The translations under genes and the position numbers were made by a program. From assembly GCA_030432695.1 (NCBI GenBank), contig JAUILN010000006.1:124001-188000 (forward strand): a stretch of DNA of 64,000 bases, read 5' to 3'. A model generated the notes under the pieces. It saw nothing but the letters and a program-made list of their open reading frames with translations, had not been told where the DNA came from and made no database searches. Within the stretch, counting starts at the first letter, position 1. Every line of letters begins with the position of its first letter. Source of the DNA: a bacterium. Lineage in GTDB: Bacteria; Planctomycetota; UBA1135; UBA2386. Of this stretch, positions 57,301-64,000 are shown piece after piece.

Positions 57301-57415
57301 CGGTGGAAACAGTCAGTCCGCGCCGGAGGAGGCGCGGCTGGTCCTGGTGGACAGGGCCAGCACTGACTACACGATGGGGACGATCGCGGTGCGGGCGGCG
57401 CGGGAAGTGAAGTGA
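54374..57415 (+). CDS. Pseudokinase fused to FGE/SUMF1-like domain
   Basis: This 1013-residue tandem paralogue of the preceding protein has the same layout: kinase fold, membrane helix (about 294-315), coiled-coil spacer and C-terminal FGE-like domain. The kinase is degenerate. The glycine loop reads DAGGASAV. The ATP lysine K48 and HRD (140-142) remain, but HRDLKxxN has become HRDLRAAH, DFG has become GFG (163-165), and the APE activation motif is absent. Mg2+ binding should be lost, so it is a predicted pseudokinase. The FGE-like domain is well kept (GIVFVLIPGGTGLF, NPFGLYDVCGNVCEW). It overlaps the upstream stop by 8 nt and may regulate its active partner. Confidence 0.88.
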   Translation: MSDAGAAMPGPGEHVGGYEIEAVLDAGGASAVCRALQRQPIQRRVALKISRADAASGSRGASSLAREQRILARLRDEHVVQVFDAGTDSAGWDYLAMELVEGAPIDVHCRRRRLGERGIVALFRQACEAVRQVHYKSIVHRDLRAAHLLVAEREDAAVVKLTGFGRARALDEAAGGTEGDERGGLDIRSDVQALGALLESLLVSSAPLGDAMAQAAEAGASGPHRRPLRGDLACIVRRATAADPGARYPSVAEFDADLGRYLADEPVHANPAGSGYRLGKFVRRHRLLSVVALVLLVALVGTPIGYGVGLARAVERQERFDRLATVARLETAKGRRAAFLAAPPDALVAEELGTWLAGEVAQLRADLLGVRAALGELRARAPVGSPGVEAAPAGPADRLAELERLRARLEVLRRAESVAAGRLEPEVVELSAEDRARRLVERLDEAKSLLEPGRQVFGKEARGLALARSVAEEEGPEYLAAQLYWVLVARGLLATGRPGAAGDELQARIAQTTSAERDGFGAFADAVEAVPGAAELREIAGSLRGGRLSDREIEAAMHRIVCFLLPSLPGDQAAALRARLQLPRLLRARRMWLRFEFDRLEEDIAGLPAEIEDLEARIARLADEVVPRTFADESERFLHDRLSRVLPELEEFLAEQVPALEQRRRWAEGIEGWTLAHPHAGATWDEARAAIAMADGITAHEAYAEVPLELEPQRGLVPIGMNPVTRLWEFYHLRSAWDPERGIDPAELAIPRHAADGGIDVEEDTGIVFVLIPGGTGLFNAQSHDPDGPNFDPWAEPSSRPQTMPVPPYFIARHELTQGQWLRLSGALHPCFSGPGSLTGEPAPADLRHPVERVSWLQADALLRSWGLIMPQRSWWDFAARARQSGAWYFGSEVGDLPRYENVGDACYVRGIQGVGFGAGREVPSFDDGYYDHAPVGRFLPNPFGLYDVCGNVCEWTMTPAQRPRPGEPPTSYWICGGNSQSAPEEARLVLVDRASTDYTMGTIAVRAAREVK

Positions 57416-57459
57416 ATCGCTGGGTTCAGTCCCCGACGCGCCCCGGGCACGATGTCCCC

Positions 57460-57888
57460 ATGCAGGACGAACCCGAACCCGAAGCCCCGCAGGGCCTGAT
57501 GGTGCTGCGCACCGTGGCGATGCCGAAGGACACCAATCCCAACGGCGACATCTTCGGCGGCTGGATCATGTCGCAGATGGACCTCGGCGGCGGGCTGCTC
57601 GCCAAGGAGGTCGCGCGGGGCCGCGTGGTCACCGTCACCGCCGACAAGCTGACGTTCGTGCGGCCGGTGGCGGTGGGCGACACCGTCTGCGTCTACGGCG
57701 AGGTCACCCGGGTGGGGCGGACCTCGACCGACATCCGGCTGGAGACCTGGGCGCGTTCGCTGGTCACCGACTTCGCCAAGCCGCGGCACCTGGTGACCAC
57801 CGGGACGTTCCGCTATGTGGCGATCGACGATGACGGCCGGCCGCGGGTCATTCCCCGCGACGAGCGGTTCGACGCGCTGCGCTGCTGA
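57460..57888 (+). CDS. yciA: Acyl-CoA thioesterase, YciA-like hotdog fold
   Basis: This is a 142-residue hotdog-fold acyl-CoA thioesterase, expected to hydrolyse acyl-CoA esters in the cytosol. It carries the YciA-type signature LRTVAMPKDTNPNGDIFGGW followed by MSQMDLGGGLLAKEVARGRV, with the catalytic Asp in NGDIFGGW. I chose the ATG at 57460. A GTG at 57412 overlaps the previous stop (GTGA) and is a possible coupled start, but it adds 16 residues that the family does not have. Its link to the kinase operon is positional only. Confidence 0.92.
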   Translation: MQDEPEPEAPQGLMVLRTVAMPKDTNPNGDIFGGWIMSQMDLGGGLLAKEVARGRVVTVTADKLTFVRPVAVGDTVCVYGEVTRVGRTSTDIRLETWARSLVTDFAKPRHLVTTGTFRYVAIDDDGRPRVIPRDERFDALRC

Positions 57889-57909
57889 GGGGTGCGCGCA
57901 CCCCGCGGT

Positions 57910-60093
57910 CTACTGCCGCGGGCGCAGATACCGCTCGAAGTGCGCGAGCAGCTTGCCCAGCAGGTAGCGGGCGTAGTGCGGTGGACGGGTCCAGCCGTGG
58001 GTGGCCGCGGGCGCGAACGCGAAGTCGAAGTCCTTGCCGGCGCGCATCAGCGCCTCGGCGAGATCGACGACGGTCTTGAAGGGCACGACCTGGTCCTGCA
58101 TGCCGTGGATCAGCAGCAGCGGGTCTTCGAGGTTGGCGGCGTACCGGGCCGCGCCTCGGGCGAAGGCCTCGGGCAGGGTGTCGGGCGTGCGGACGATCGC
58201 CACGTCGTCGCTGCCGAAGAAGTAGGGATCCACCGCGGCCGCGCAGGCGACGCCGGCGTCGAACAGGCCGGGCTTCTTCAGCAGCGAGTAGACGGTGAGG
58301 GTGCCGCCGTAGCTGCTGCCCCAGATGCCGATCCGTTCCGGGTCGACGTAGGGCAGCGACTCCAGGTAGAGGACCGCGCTCTCCAGGTCGTCGAGGTCGC
58401 GGCCGGCGAAGTCGCCGAGGAACTGCTCGCGGAACTCCCGGCCGTAGCCGGTGCTGCCGCGGACGTCGACCTGCACGACCACGTAGCCGCGGGCGACCAG
58501 GAGCTGCTGGAACAGCCCGTAGAAGCCACCCCAGCGGTTGCGCACCGTGTTGGAGTAGACCGGGCCGAACAGCACCGGGTAGTGGCGGCCGGGTTCGAGG
58601 TGAGGGGGTTCGAGGATGCGGGCGTGCAGGGTGGCGGCGTCGTGACGGCTCGGGAACGTCACGTAGCGCGGCGTGGCGAGTCCCTCGGGCAGCACGTCGG
58701 CGTGCCGCGAGTCGGTGATGCGGCGCGGGCGTGCGCCGTCATCCGTGCCCACCACGAACAGCTCCGGCGGCTCGGTGTCGCTGCTGTGCAGGAAGGCGAC
58801 GTGGCTGCCGTCGGGCGACGGGTGGGGGACCGCCTCGCCGGGGAGGTCGGTGACCCGGCTGGGCTGCGCGGCGTCGAGCGCGGTGCGGAACACGTGGCGC
58901 TCGTACGGGCTCGGCTCGTTCGAGTCGTAGAACACCGCGCCGTCGTCCGTGACCAGCGGGCCACCGGTGACGTCGAAGGCCGGGTCGGTCAGGAGCCGCG
59001 GTCGCGGGTCTTCGAGGCTCAGGGCGTAGAGGCCGTAGCGGTCGGCGAGGTCGGCGAGGATCACCACGTGCGCGCCGTCGGGATGCCAGGCCGAGGCGGC
59101 GTCGGTGTAGACGCGGGTCGCGCGGTGGTCGTGCCAGAGCTCGCGCAGCGCGTCGGTCGACGGATCGAACACGTGCAGCCGGCGGTCCTCGGCGGTGTCG
59201 GAGTCGCCGTCGATCAGCAGCAGCCCGTCCTTCGACCACGAGAAGTCGATGATCTTGTGGGCGGTGGGGTCGGGGAGGTCGAGGAACCGCAGCGCGCCGC
59301 TGGCCAGGTCGAGGATGCCGACCGTGCGTCGCTCGTTGGGTTGGCCGGGGTAGCTGCGACGCACCGGGTTGGGATCGGTCTCGTCGCCCAGGTAGTGCGG
59401 GAACGGCACCGCCGGCAGCGCGCGCCGATCGACGTGATGCACCGCGATCGTGCGGCTGTCGGGCGACCACGCGTAGGTCGGTCCGCCCCAGACGTAGCTG
59501 CCGATCTCGACGTCGCGGCGATGGTAGCGGCCGAGTGGCAGGTCGGAGAGCGGGGCCATGGCCACGTCGGTGACCTGCTCGATCGTCCCCGTCGCGAGGT
59601 CGAGCAGCCACAGATCGCCCTCGCGGAGGAACGACACCCGGCGGCCGTCGGGTGACACCGCGAGATCGCTCGCGCCGCCCTCGAGGCGGGCGATGGGGGT
59701 CGAGTCGCCGTCGAGGTCGGTGCGGCGCAGTTCGCCGGCACGCGTGTAGAGCAGGTGGTCGCCGTCGGGCAGCCACGCCATCCAACCGACGCTCGCGCGG
59801 CCCTCGGTCGGCTCGGTCAGTCGACGCAGGTCGGTGCCGTCGGCGTCGACGAGCCAGATCTCGCGCTGCGCGTCGTCCGGATGTTGCCAACGGAACGCCA
59901 GCCGCGTGCCGTCCGGTGCCCAACTCGGCGCGGACGGTGGCGAGCCGGTGAGCGGCGGGCCGGAGAGCAGGCGATCGAGGTCGAGTGTCGGGGCGGACGC
60001 GGCAGTCGTTTCGCGGGCTGGATGCTCGGAGTGGCTGTGGGACGCGCAGCCCCAGGCGAGCAGGCCTGCGAGGCAGGCGAGGGCGGTTCGCAT
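57910..60093 (-). CDS. S9-family prolyl oligopeptidase-like lipoprotein
   Basis: This is a 727-residue serine peptidase of the S9 (dipeptidyl peptidase IV/oligopeptidase) family. A signal sequence ends in a possible lipobox (LLAWGC, Cys16), so it is probably anchored outside the cytoplasm. An N-terminal beta-propeller (TolB/DPPIV-like blades such as PSWAPDGTRLAFRWQHPDD) is followed by an alpha/beta-hydrolase domain. The catalytic triad is Ser594 (GSSYGG), Asp667 (MQDQVV) and His699 (ATHGW). It should cleave short peptides after proline or similar residues. It is convergent with the thioesterase gene (22-bp gap). Confidence 0.93.
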   Translation of the reverse strand: MRTALACLAGLLAWGCASHSHSEHPARETTAASAPTLDLDRLLSGPPLTGSPPSAPSWAPDGTRLAFRWQHPDDAQREIWLVDADGTDLRRLTEPTEGRASVGWMAWLPDGDHLLYTRAGELRRTDLDGDSTPIARLEGGASDLAVSPDGRRVSFLREGDLWLLDLATGTIEQVTDVAMAPLSDLPLGRYHRRDVEIGSYVWGGPTYAWSPDSRTIAVHHVDRRALPAVPFPHYLGDETDPNPVRRSYPGQPNERRTVGILDLASGALRFLDLPDPTAHKIIDFSWSKDGLLLIDGDSDTAEDRRLHVFDPSTDALRELWHDHRATRVYTDAASAWHPDGAHVVILADLADRYGLYALSLEDPRPRLLTDPAFDVTGGPLVTDDGAVFYDSNEPSPYERHVFRTALDAAQPSRVTDLPGEAVPHPSPDGSHVAFLHSSDTEPPELFVVGTDDGARPRRITDSRHADVLPEGLATPRYVTFPSRHDAATLHARILEPPHLEPGRHYPVLFGPVYSNTVRNRWGGFYGLFQQLLVARGYVVVQVDVRGSTGYGREFREQFLGDFAGRDLDDLESAVLYLESLPYVDPERIGIWGSSYGGTLTVYSLLKKPGLFDAGVACAAAVDPYFFGSDDVAIVRTPDTLPEAFARGAARYAANLEDPLLLIHGMQDQVVPFKTVVDLAEALMRAGKDFDFAFAPAATHGWTRPPHYARYLLGKLLAHFERYLRPRQ

Positions 60094-60210
60094 GCGAGGC
60101 GTGCTATCCGATGCGGCGTCGGCCGGTCAAGCCGACGCGGAGCGCGCGGTCGTGGTCGGTCTCGCCGTGGCGGCTGCAGGCGGATCCGTACGTGCATGGC
60201 GGCGAGGTCT

Positions 60211-60873
60211 CTACGCGCCGGGCCCCGAGTCGCCCACGCGCGCGAGCGCGGCGCGCAGGACCGGGTCGTCGGGGTCGGCGTCGAAGCGCTCGCAGAAGTC
60301 CCGGAGCGCGGCCGAGCTGGCCGCGTGGTCGCCCTCCAGCGCGGCGACGAAGGCCATCACGAGTCCGTGCTGGATGACGTTCAGGAAGCCGAAGCGTCGA
60401 TAGACGAGGCGACTGCGGGCTCGGAAGAACGCGCAGAAGCTCGGCAGGTCCGTCACCCTGGCGAAGTCGGCGAGCGCGCGTGGCACGAAGGTGTCGGCGC
60501 ACTCACGGATCGCTCTGATCGGGACTGGGTCCGTATAGCCGGTGAGGAACTGGATCGCCTCACGCGGCACGTTGCCCGTCTCGTCGATCGGGTCGATCCG
60601 CAGGTCCATCACCGCGTTCTTCGACGACGTCTGCTTCCGGAACTTGCCGCCGCGGAAGCTCGGGGCCAGTCCGATGGAGACGCCCCAGAGCGGGGAGTAG
60701 GTCGCGCCCTTCAGGGCCTGGATCGCGAGGATCTCGCGGATCGGCAGCTTCGTCTCGCGCACCCAGGTGCGGCGCGTGGTCTGGAGGAAGCCGTGCTCGG
60801 CGAGTCGGGGACCGAACTCGGCCGCGAGCGCCGTGTCGAAGTCGGCAACGGTGGGCATCCTGGGGGTGTCCAT
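60211..60873 (-). CDS. DUF4304-like protein
   Basis: This 220-residue cytosolic protein has no signal or membrane helix. The pattern LAEHGFLQTTRRTWVRETKL followed by REILAIQALKGATYSPLWGV and the strand SIGLAPSF fits DUF4304-type proteins, often found as orphan or immunity-like genes. The C-terminal helices (RSRLVYRRFGFLNVIQHGLV) are not assigned. A start at 60858 is also possible. It lies 33 bp after the kinase gene on the same strand and may share its transcript. The function is unknown. Confidence 0.65.
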   Translation of the reverse strand: MDTPRMPTVADFDTALAAEFGPRLAEHGFLQTTRRTWVRETKLPIREILAIQALKGATYSPLWGVSIGLAPSFRGGKFRKQTSSKNAVMDLRIDPIDETGNVPREAIQFLTGYTDPVPIRAIRECADTFVPRALADFARVTDLPSFCAFFRARSRLVYRRFGFLNVIQHGLVMAFVAALEGDHAASSAALRDFCERFDADPDDPVLRAALARVGDSGPGA

Positions 60874-60906
60874 GGTCTCGTTCTCGCGGATGCTCCTCGG
60901 CCGTGC

Positions 60907-63531
60907 TCAATCCCCGACCCGCGCCCACCAGCGCGCTGCGGCGTCGGTCTCGCCGAGCGACTCGTGCAGCTCGGCCAACGTTCTGGCGGCGACGTGGCTG
61001 GTGCGGTGGTTCTCGCCATGGGCCCCGACGAACAGGTTCCAGGCGGTCTCGAGGGCTTCGACTGCCTCGCGGCTGCGGCCGAGTTCGCGCAGGCAGGTGC
61101 CGCGGAAGTAGTGGGCCCGACCGAGCCAGGTGTCGTCGATGCTGGCATTGGCGGCGGCGGGCGGCAGGAGGGCGTCGTAGAGGGGCAGCGCGCGCTCGGC
61201 GGCACCGCCCTTCAGGACGCAGGTCGCCAAGTTCAGCAGGGCGTTGATCGTGCGGTCGTGGGTCTCGCCCAACAACTTCCGGCAGCGTTCGTAGCCCTGT
61301 TGCATCAGCGGCTCGGCGGCTGCGAAGTCGTTGCGGGCGTAGTGGACGCCGCCGAGGTTCTCGATCGCGGTGGTCACCAGCGAGTGGTCGTCGCCGAACA
61401 GCGCGCGGCGCAGGTCGAGCGAACTCTGCAGCAGCTCGGCGGCCTGCTCGAGGATCGCCTGATCCTGTGCCGCGGCGCCGCGGTCCTTCAACAGCTGGCC
61501 GAGGTTGTTGAGCGCGATCGAGTAGCTGCGGTGGCGGGTGCCGTAGATGCGCTCGGCATGCTCGAGGGCCCGGCGGTAGAGCTGCTCGGCGGCGTCCCAG
61601 TCCGCGGTGGCGCGCGACAGCAGCGCGCGGTCGTGCAGCAGGGAGGCCAACGACATCATCGCGTCCTGGTGGTCGGGATCGCTGGGATCGCCGTGCGCCT
61701 CGTACTGGGCCAGCAGGTTGCGGAGGATCGGCTCGGCCTCGTCGCGCCGGCCGAGGCGGGTCAGCGACCGCGCGATCTGTTCCCCGAGGGCCAGGGTGCG
61801 CGGATGGCCGTCGCCCAGCGTTCGGCGGGCCCGTTCCTGGGTGGCGCGGGCGCGGTCCAGGGCCTCTGCATAGCGACCTGCCGCCGAGTCGATCTCCATC
61901 AGCGCCTGCTCGGCGGCCAGCGTGGTCTCGGCGTCCGGACCGGCGGTCGCGACGAGCCGCGCGTGGGCCTGCGTGGCGAGGCGCTCGGCCGCGTCGAGTT
62001 CGTCGAGTGCCAACAGGCTCCGGGCCAGACGGACCTCGGTGTCGAGGGTGCGCGGATCTTCGGGGCCGAGCAGCTCCTTGCGGATGCGGGCGGCTTGCTC
62101 GAGGAAGCGACGGGCCTCCTGGAAGCGGCTCAGGCTGGCGTTGGCGGAACCCAGCAGGTGGCGCACCGCGGCGCCGGTCAGCGAGTCGTCGGGGAACGCG
62201 GCATCGACCCGGTCCGCGGCGCGGTCGAAGACCTCCGCGACGGTGAGCTCGCGGCCGCGGGCCTGGGCCGGCGTGACCCCGAGCAGCATCTCCTGGATCA
62301 GGAAGTCGTTGACGGCTTCGGCTTCGTCGCGGGCCAGGGTGATCGCGGCGACGGCGCGGGTCTGCTGGATCGCGAAGCCCACCAGCGCCAGCACCGCCAA
62401 CACGAGCGCCACCGACCAGGCCGGGTGGCGGCGGCGCCAGCGCCAGACGCGGAGCAACGGTCCCGCCGGGCGGGCGCGGATCGACTGGTCCTGCCGCAGG
62501 CGCGCGAGGTCCTCGGCGAGATCGAGGGCACTCTGGTAGCGACGGCTCGGCTCCTTGGCCATCGCGGTCTGCAGCAGCACCGCGAAGTCCCGCGACAGGG
62601 TCGGGTTGCTGCGTCGCGGGTCGGGCGGCTCCTGGTGGAGGATCTCGAGGTAGAGCGCGTCGATGGTGGGTGCGGTGAAGGGCCGGACCAGGGTGGCCGC
62701 CTCGTAGAGCGAGACGCCGAGCGCGTAGACGTCGCAGCGCGCGTCGGCATCACGCGCCGTGCCGGCGATCTGCTCGGGCGCCATGTAGGCCGGCGTGCCG
62801 AAGCGTTCGCCGGTACGGGTCAGGGTCGGCTGGTCGCTGGTGGTGTCGAGCGCGAGTCCGAAGTCGAGCAGCACCGGTTCGCCGGCCGGCGTGATCATCA
62901 CGTTGCCCGGCTTCACGTCGCGGTGCACCACGCCGTCGACGTGCGCGCGGTGCAGGCTGCGGGCCAGACGCTCGAACACCTCCAGCAACTCGTCGACCGC
63001 CGCGGGGCCGCGGTCTGCGCGCAGCGCGACCGTCTGCCCTGGACCGTGGGTCTCGCGGGTCCGCGCGATGCGCGCCGCCAGGGTCTCGCCGGGCACGTGG
63101 CGCATCGTCACGTAGAGGTGCGCGCCGTCCTGGCCGACGTCGAAGACCTCGCAGATGCAGGGGTCGTGCCAGCGCGATGCGGTCTGCGCCTCGCGACGCA
63201 GGCGCAGCTCCTGCTCGACCGACGCCAGGTCACGGGGCAGCAGCTTCAGCGCGACCTCGCGACCGAGGCGGACGTCGCGCGCCAGGTAGACCGTGGCCTG
63301 ACCGCCGCGGCCGAGTTCGCGCAGCAGCTCGTAGGGGCCGATCCGGCGCAGGCCCTCGGGCTGCTGCTCCGGCTCGCTCAAGGCCGCGAACTCCTCGGCG
63401 ATCGCGGCCTCGTGACCGGGAAACAGCGCCTGGTAGTCGGCGAGGCTCCGCGTGGTGCCGGCCGCCGCGTCGTCGGCGTAGCGGGCCAGAAAGTCGTGGC
63501 GCACGGCGAGGTCGTGGGAGTCGTCGTGCAT
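60907..63531 (-). CDS. Ser/Thr protein kinase with TM helix and TPR repeats
   Basis: This is an 874-residue kinase. The glycine loop is GRGGQA, with K96 (VALKLL), HRDVKPGN at 203-210, DFG at 223 and GTPAYMAPEQ. It has the catalytic residues of an active kinase. A membrane helix follows at about 370-392 (SVALVLAVLALVGF). About ten TPR-like units follow (ALNNLGQLLKDRG, NLGGVHYARNDFAAAEPLMQ). Its ATG shares one base with the stop of the sigma gene (TGATG). The kinase and its sigma partner are the closest relatives, by eye, of the decayed pair at 19810-20689. Confidence 0.93.
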   Translation of the reverse strand: MHDDSHDLAVRHDFLARYADDAAAGTTRSLADYQALFPGHEAAIAEEFAALSEPEQQPEGLRRIGPYELLRELGRGGQATVYLARDVRLGREVALKLLPRDLASVEQELRLRREAQTASRWHDPCICEVFDVGQDGAHLYVTMRHVPGETLAARIARTRETHGPGQTVALRADRGPAAVDELLEVFERLARSLHRAHVDGVVHRDVKPGNVMITPAGEPVLLDFGLALDTTSDQPTLTRTGERFGTPAYMAPEQIAGTARDADARCDVYALGVSLYEAATLVRPFTAPTIDALYLEILHQEPPDPRRSNPTLSRDFAVLLQTAMAKEPSRRYQSALDLAEDLARLRQDQSIRARPAGPLLRVWRWRRRHPAWSVALVLAVLALVGFAIQQTRAVAAITLARDEAEAVNDFLIQEMLLGVTPAQARGRELTVAEVFDRAADRVDAAFPDDSLTGAAVRHLLGSANASLSRFQEARRFLEQAARIRKELLGPEDPRTLDTEVRLARSLLALDELDAAERLATQAHARLVATAGPDAETTLAAEQALMEIDSAAGRYAEALDRARATQERARRTLGDGHPRTLALGEQIARSLTRLGRRDEAEPILRNLLAQYEAHGDPSDPDHQDAMMSLASLLHDRALLSRATADWDAAEQLYRRALEHAERIYGTRHRSYSIALNNLGQLLKDRGAAAQDQAILEQAAELLQSSLDLRRALFGDDHSLVTTAIENLGGVHYARNDFAAAEPLMQQGYERCRKLLGETHDRTINALLNLATCVLKGGAAERALPLYDALLPPAAANASIDDTWLGRAHYFRGTCLRELGRSREAVEALETAWNLFVGAHGENHRTSHVAARTLAELHESLGETDAAARWWARVGD

Positions 63532-64000
63532 CAGTCGATCTCGTCGAACACCGAGTCGGGCAAGGTCTCCCGGAGCTGCTGCAGCGCCTGTTGGAAGCGG
63601 CGGGTCACCGCGGAGTCGGACAGCTCGAGCCGGCGCGCGACCTCGCCGTTCGGCATCTGCTCGATCCCACGCAGGACCAGCACCTCGCGCAGTGGCTCTG
63701 GCAGGGCGGCGAGCGCCTGCTGCACTGCGGCGCCGCGGTCGACGCGCTCGATCCGGGTCAGCACTCCCGAGACATCGGCGGGCAGCGCCGCGAGGTCGTC
63801 CGCATCGTCACGGGTCGGCTTGCCGGTGAGGTGCTTGCGGACCAGGTGGTTCAGCCGCCGCAGCAGCGTGGTGGACAGGAAGCGCAGCAGCACCGGGGTC
63901 CAGCGGCCATCGCGGGGCGCGAGGTCGGGCAGGCGCGGCAGCGCGATCGACCAGACCTCCTGCACCAGGTCTTCCGGTTCGCACACGGTCGCGAGGCGGC
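63531..64000 (-). CDS. ECF-type sigma factor, N-terminus beyond window
   Basis: The last 156 or so residues of a sigma-70-family factor are visible, and the start is outside the window. Region 2 is present (CEPEDLVQEVWSIALPRLPD). Region 4 is LPEPLREVLVLRGIEQMPNG and ends VTRRFQQALQQLRETL. It differs from the HTLQATALVHEAW type found elsewhere in the window and matches the truncated gene at 19810. It is coupled to the kinase by a one-base overlap. Confidence 0.88.
   Translation of the reverse strand, partial: RLATVCEPEDLVQEVWSIALPRLPDLAPRDGRWTPVLLRFLSTTLLRRLNHLVRKHLTGKPTRDDADDLAALPADVSGVLTRIERVDRGAAVQQALAALPEPLREVLVLRGIEQMPNGEVARRLELSDSAVTRRFQQALQQLRETLPDSVFDEID

Overview
The window looks like chromosomal DNA from a very GC-rich member of the Planctomycetota, probably a deep-branching lineage outside the classical Pirellulales. 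The evidence is the gene content. There are paired cytochrome/DUF families (DUF1592, DUF1552, DUF1549/1553, DUF1501), a Pirellula/Verrucomicrobium-type haem protein, a sulfatase, and many ECF sigma factors next to Ser/Thr kinases with a kinase-TM-TPR layout. There are also long secreted repeat proteins. I saw no rRNA, tRNA, CRISPR array, phage gene or intact transposase.

Layout. 1-10 kb: a sulfatase (cut by the window edge) diverges from a DUF1592-DUF1552 pair, followed by an FAH-family enzyme and a PmoA-like/haem-binding giant. 10-20 kb: a sigma/DUF6768 unit diverges from a kinase, then a sigma - toroid-fold protein - kinase series. 20-25 kb: a mosaic of three gene fragments, a GNAT, an orphan kinase and a secreted protein. 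25-33 kb: DUF1501, an ELWxxDGT-repeat protein, a DUF1553 remnant, an unknown gene, and a full DUF1549/1553 gene with an inserted discoidin-like domain. 33-37 kb: a beta-helix-like protein, a pseudogene split by a small inverted-repeat element, and the short copy of an FG-GAP protein. 37-45 kb: a kinase/sigma pair and a two-gene unit with a thrombospondin-type-3 lipoprotein. 45-50 kb: a kelch-like protein and the long FG-GAP copy. 50-58 kb: sigma, kinase-FGE, pseudokinase-FGE and a YciA thioesterase. 58-64 kb: an S9 peptidase, a DUF4304-like protein, and a kinase/sigma pair cut by the window edge.

Two themes run through the region. The first is signalling: six sigma genes (one truncated, one cut by the edge) and eight kinases (one remnant, one pseudokinase), mostly in translation-coupled pairs. 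The second is a set of exported proteins that end in the same C-terminal module. Over this lies a population of small palindromic elements: six copies built on GGTGCC-N-GGCACC with changing but self-complementary arms, a second 31-bp element, and a 200-bp inverted-repeat element with a target-site duplication. Together with several gene remnants they mark the region as evolutionarily unstable.
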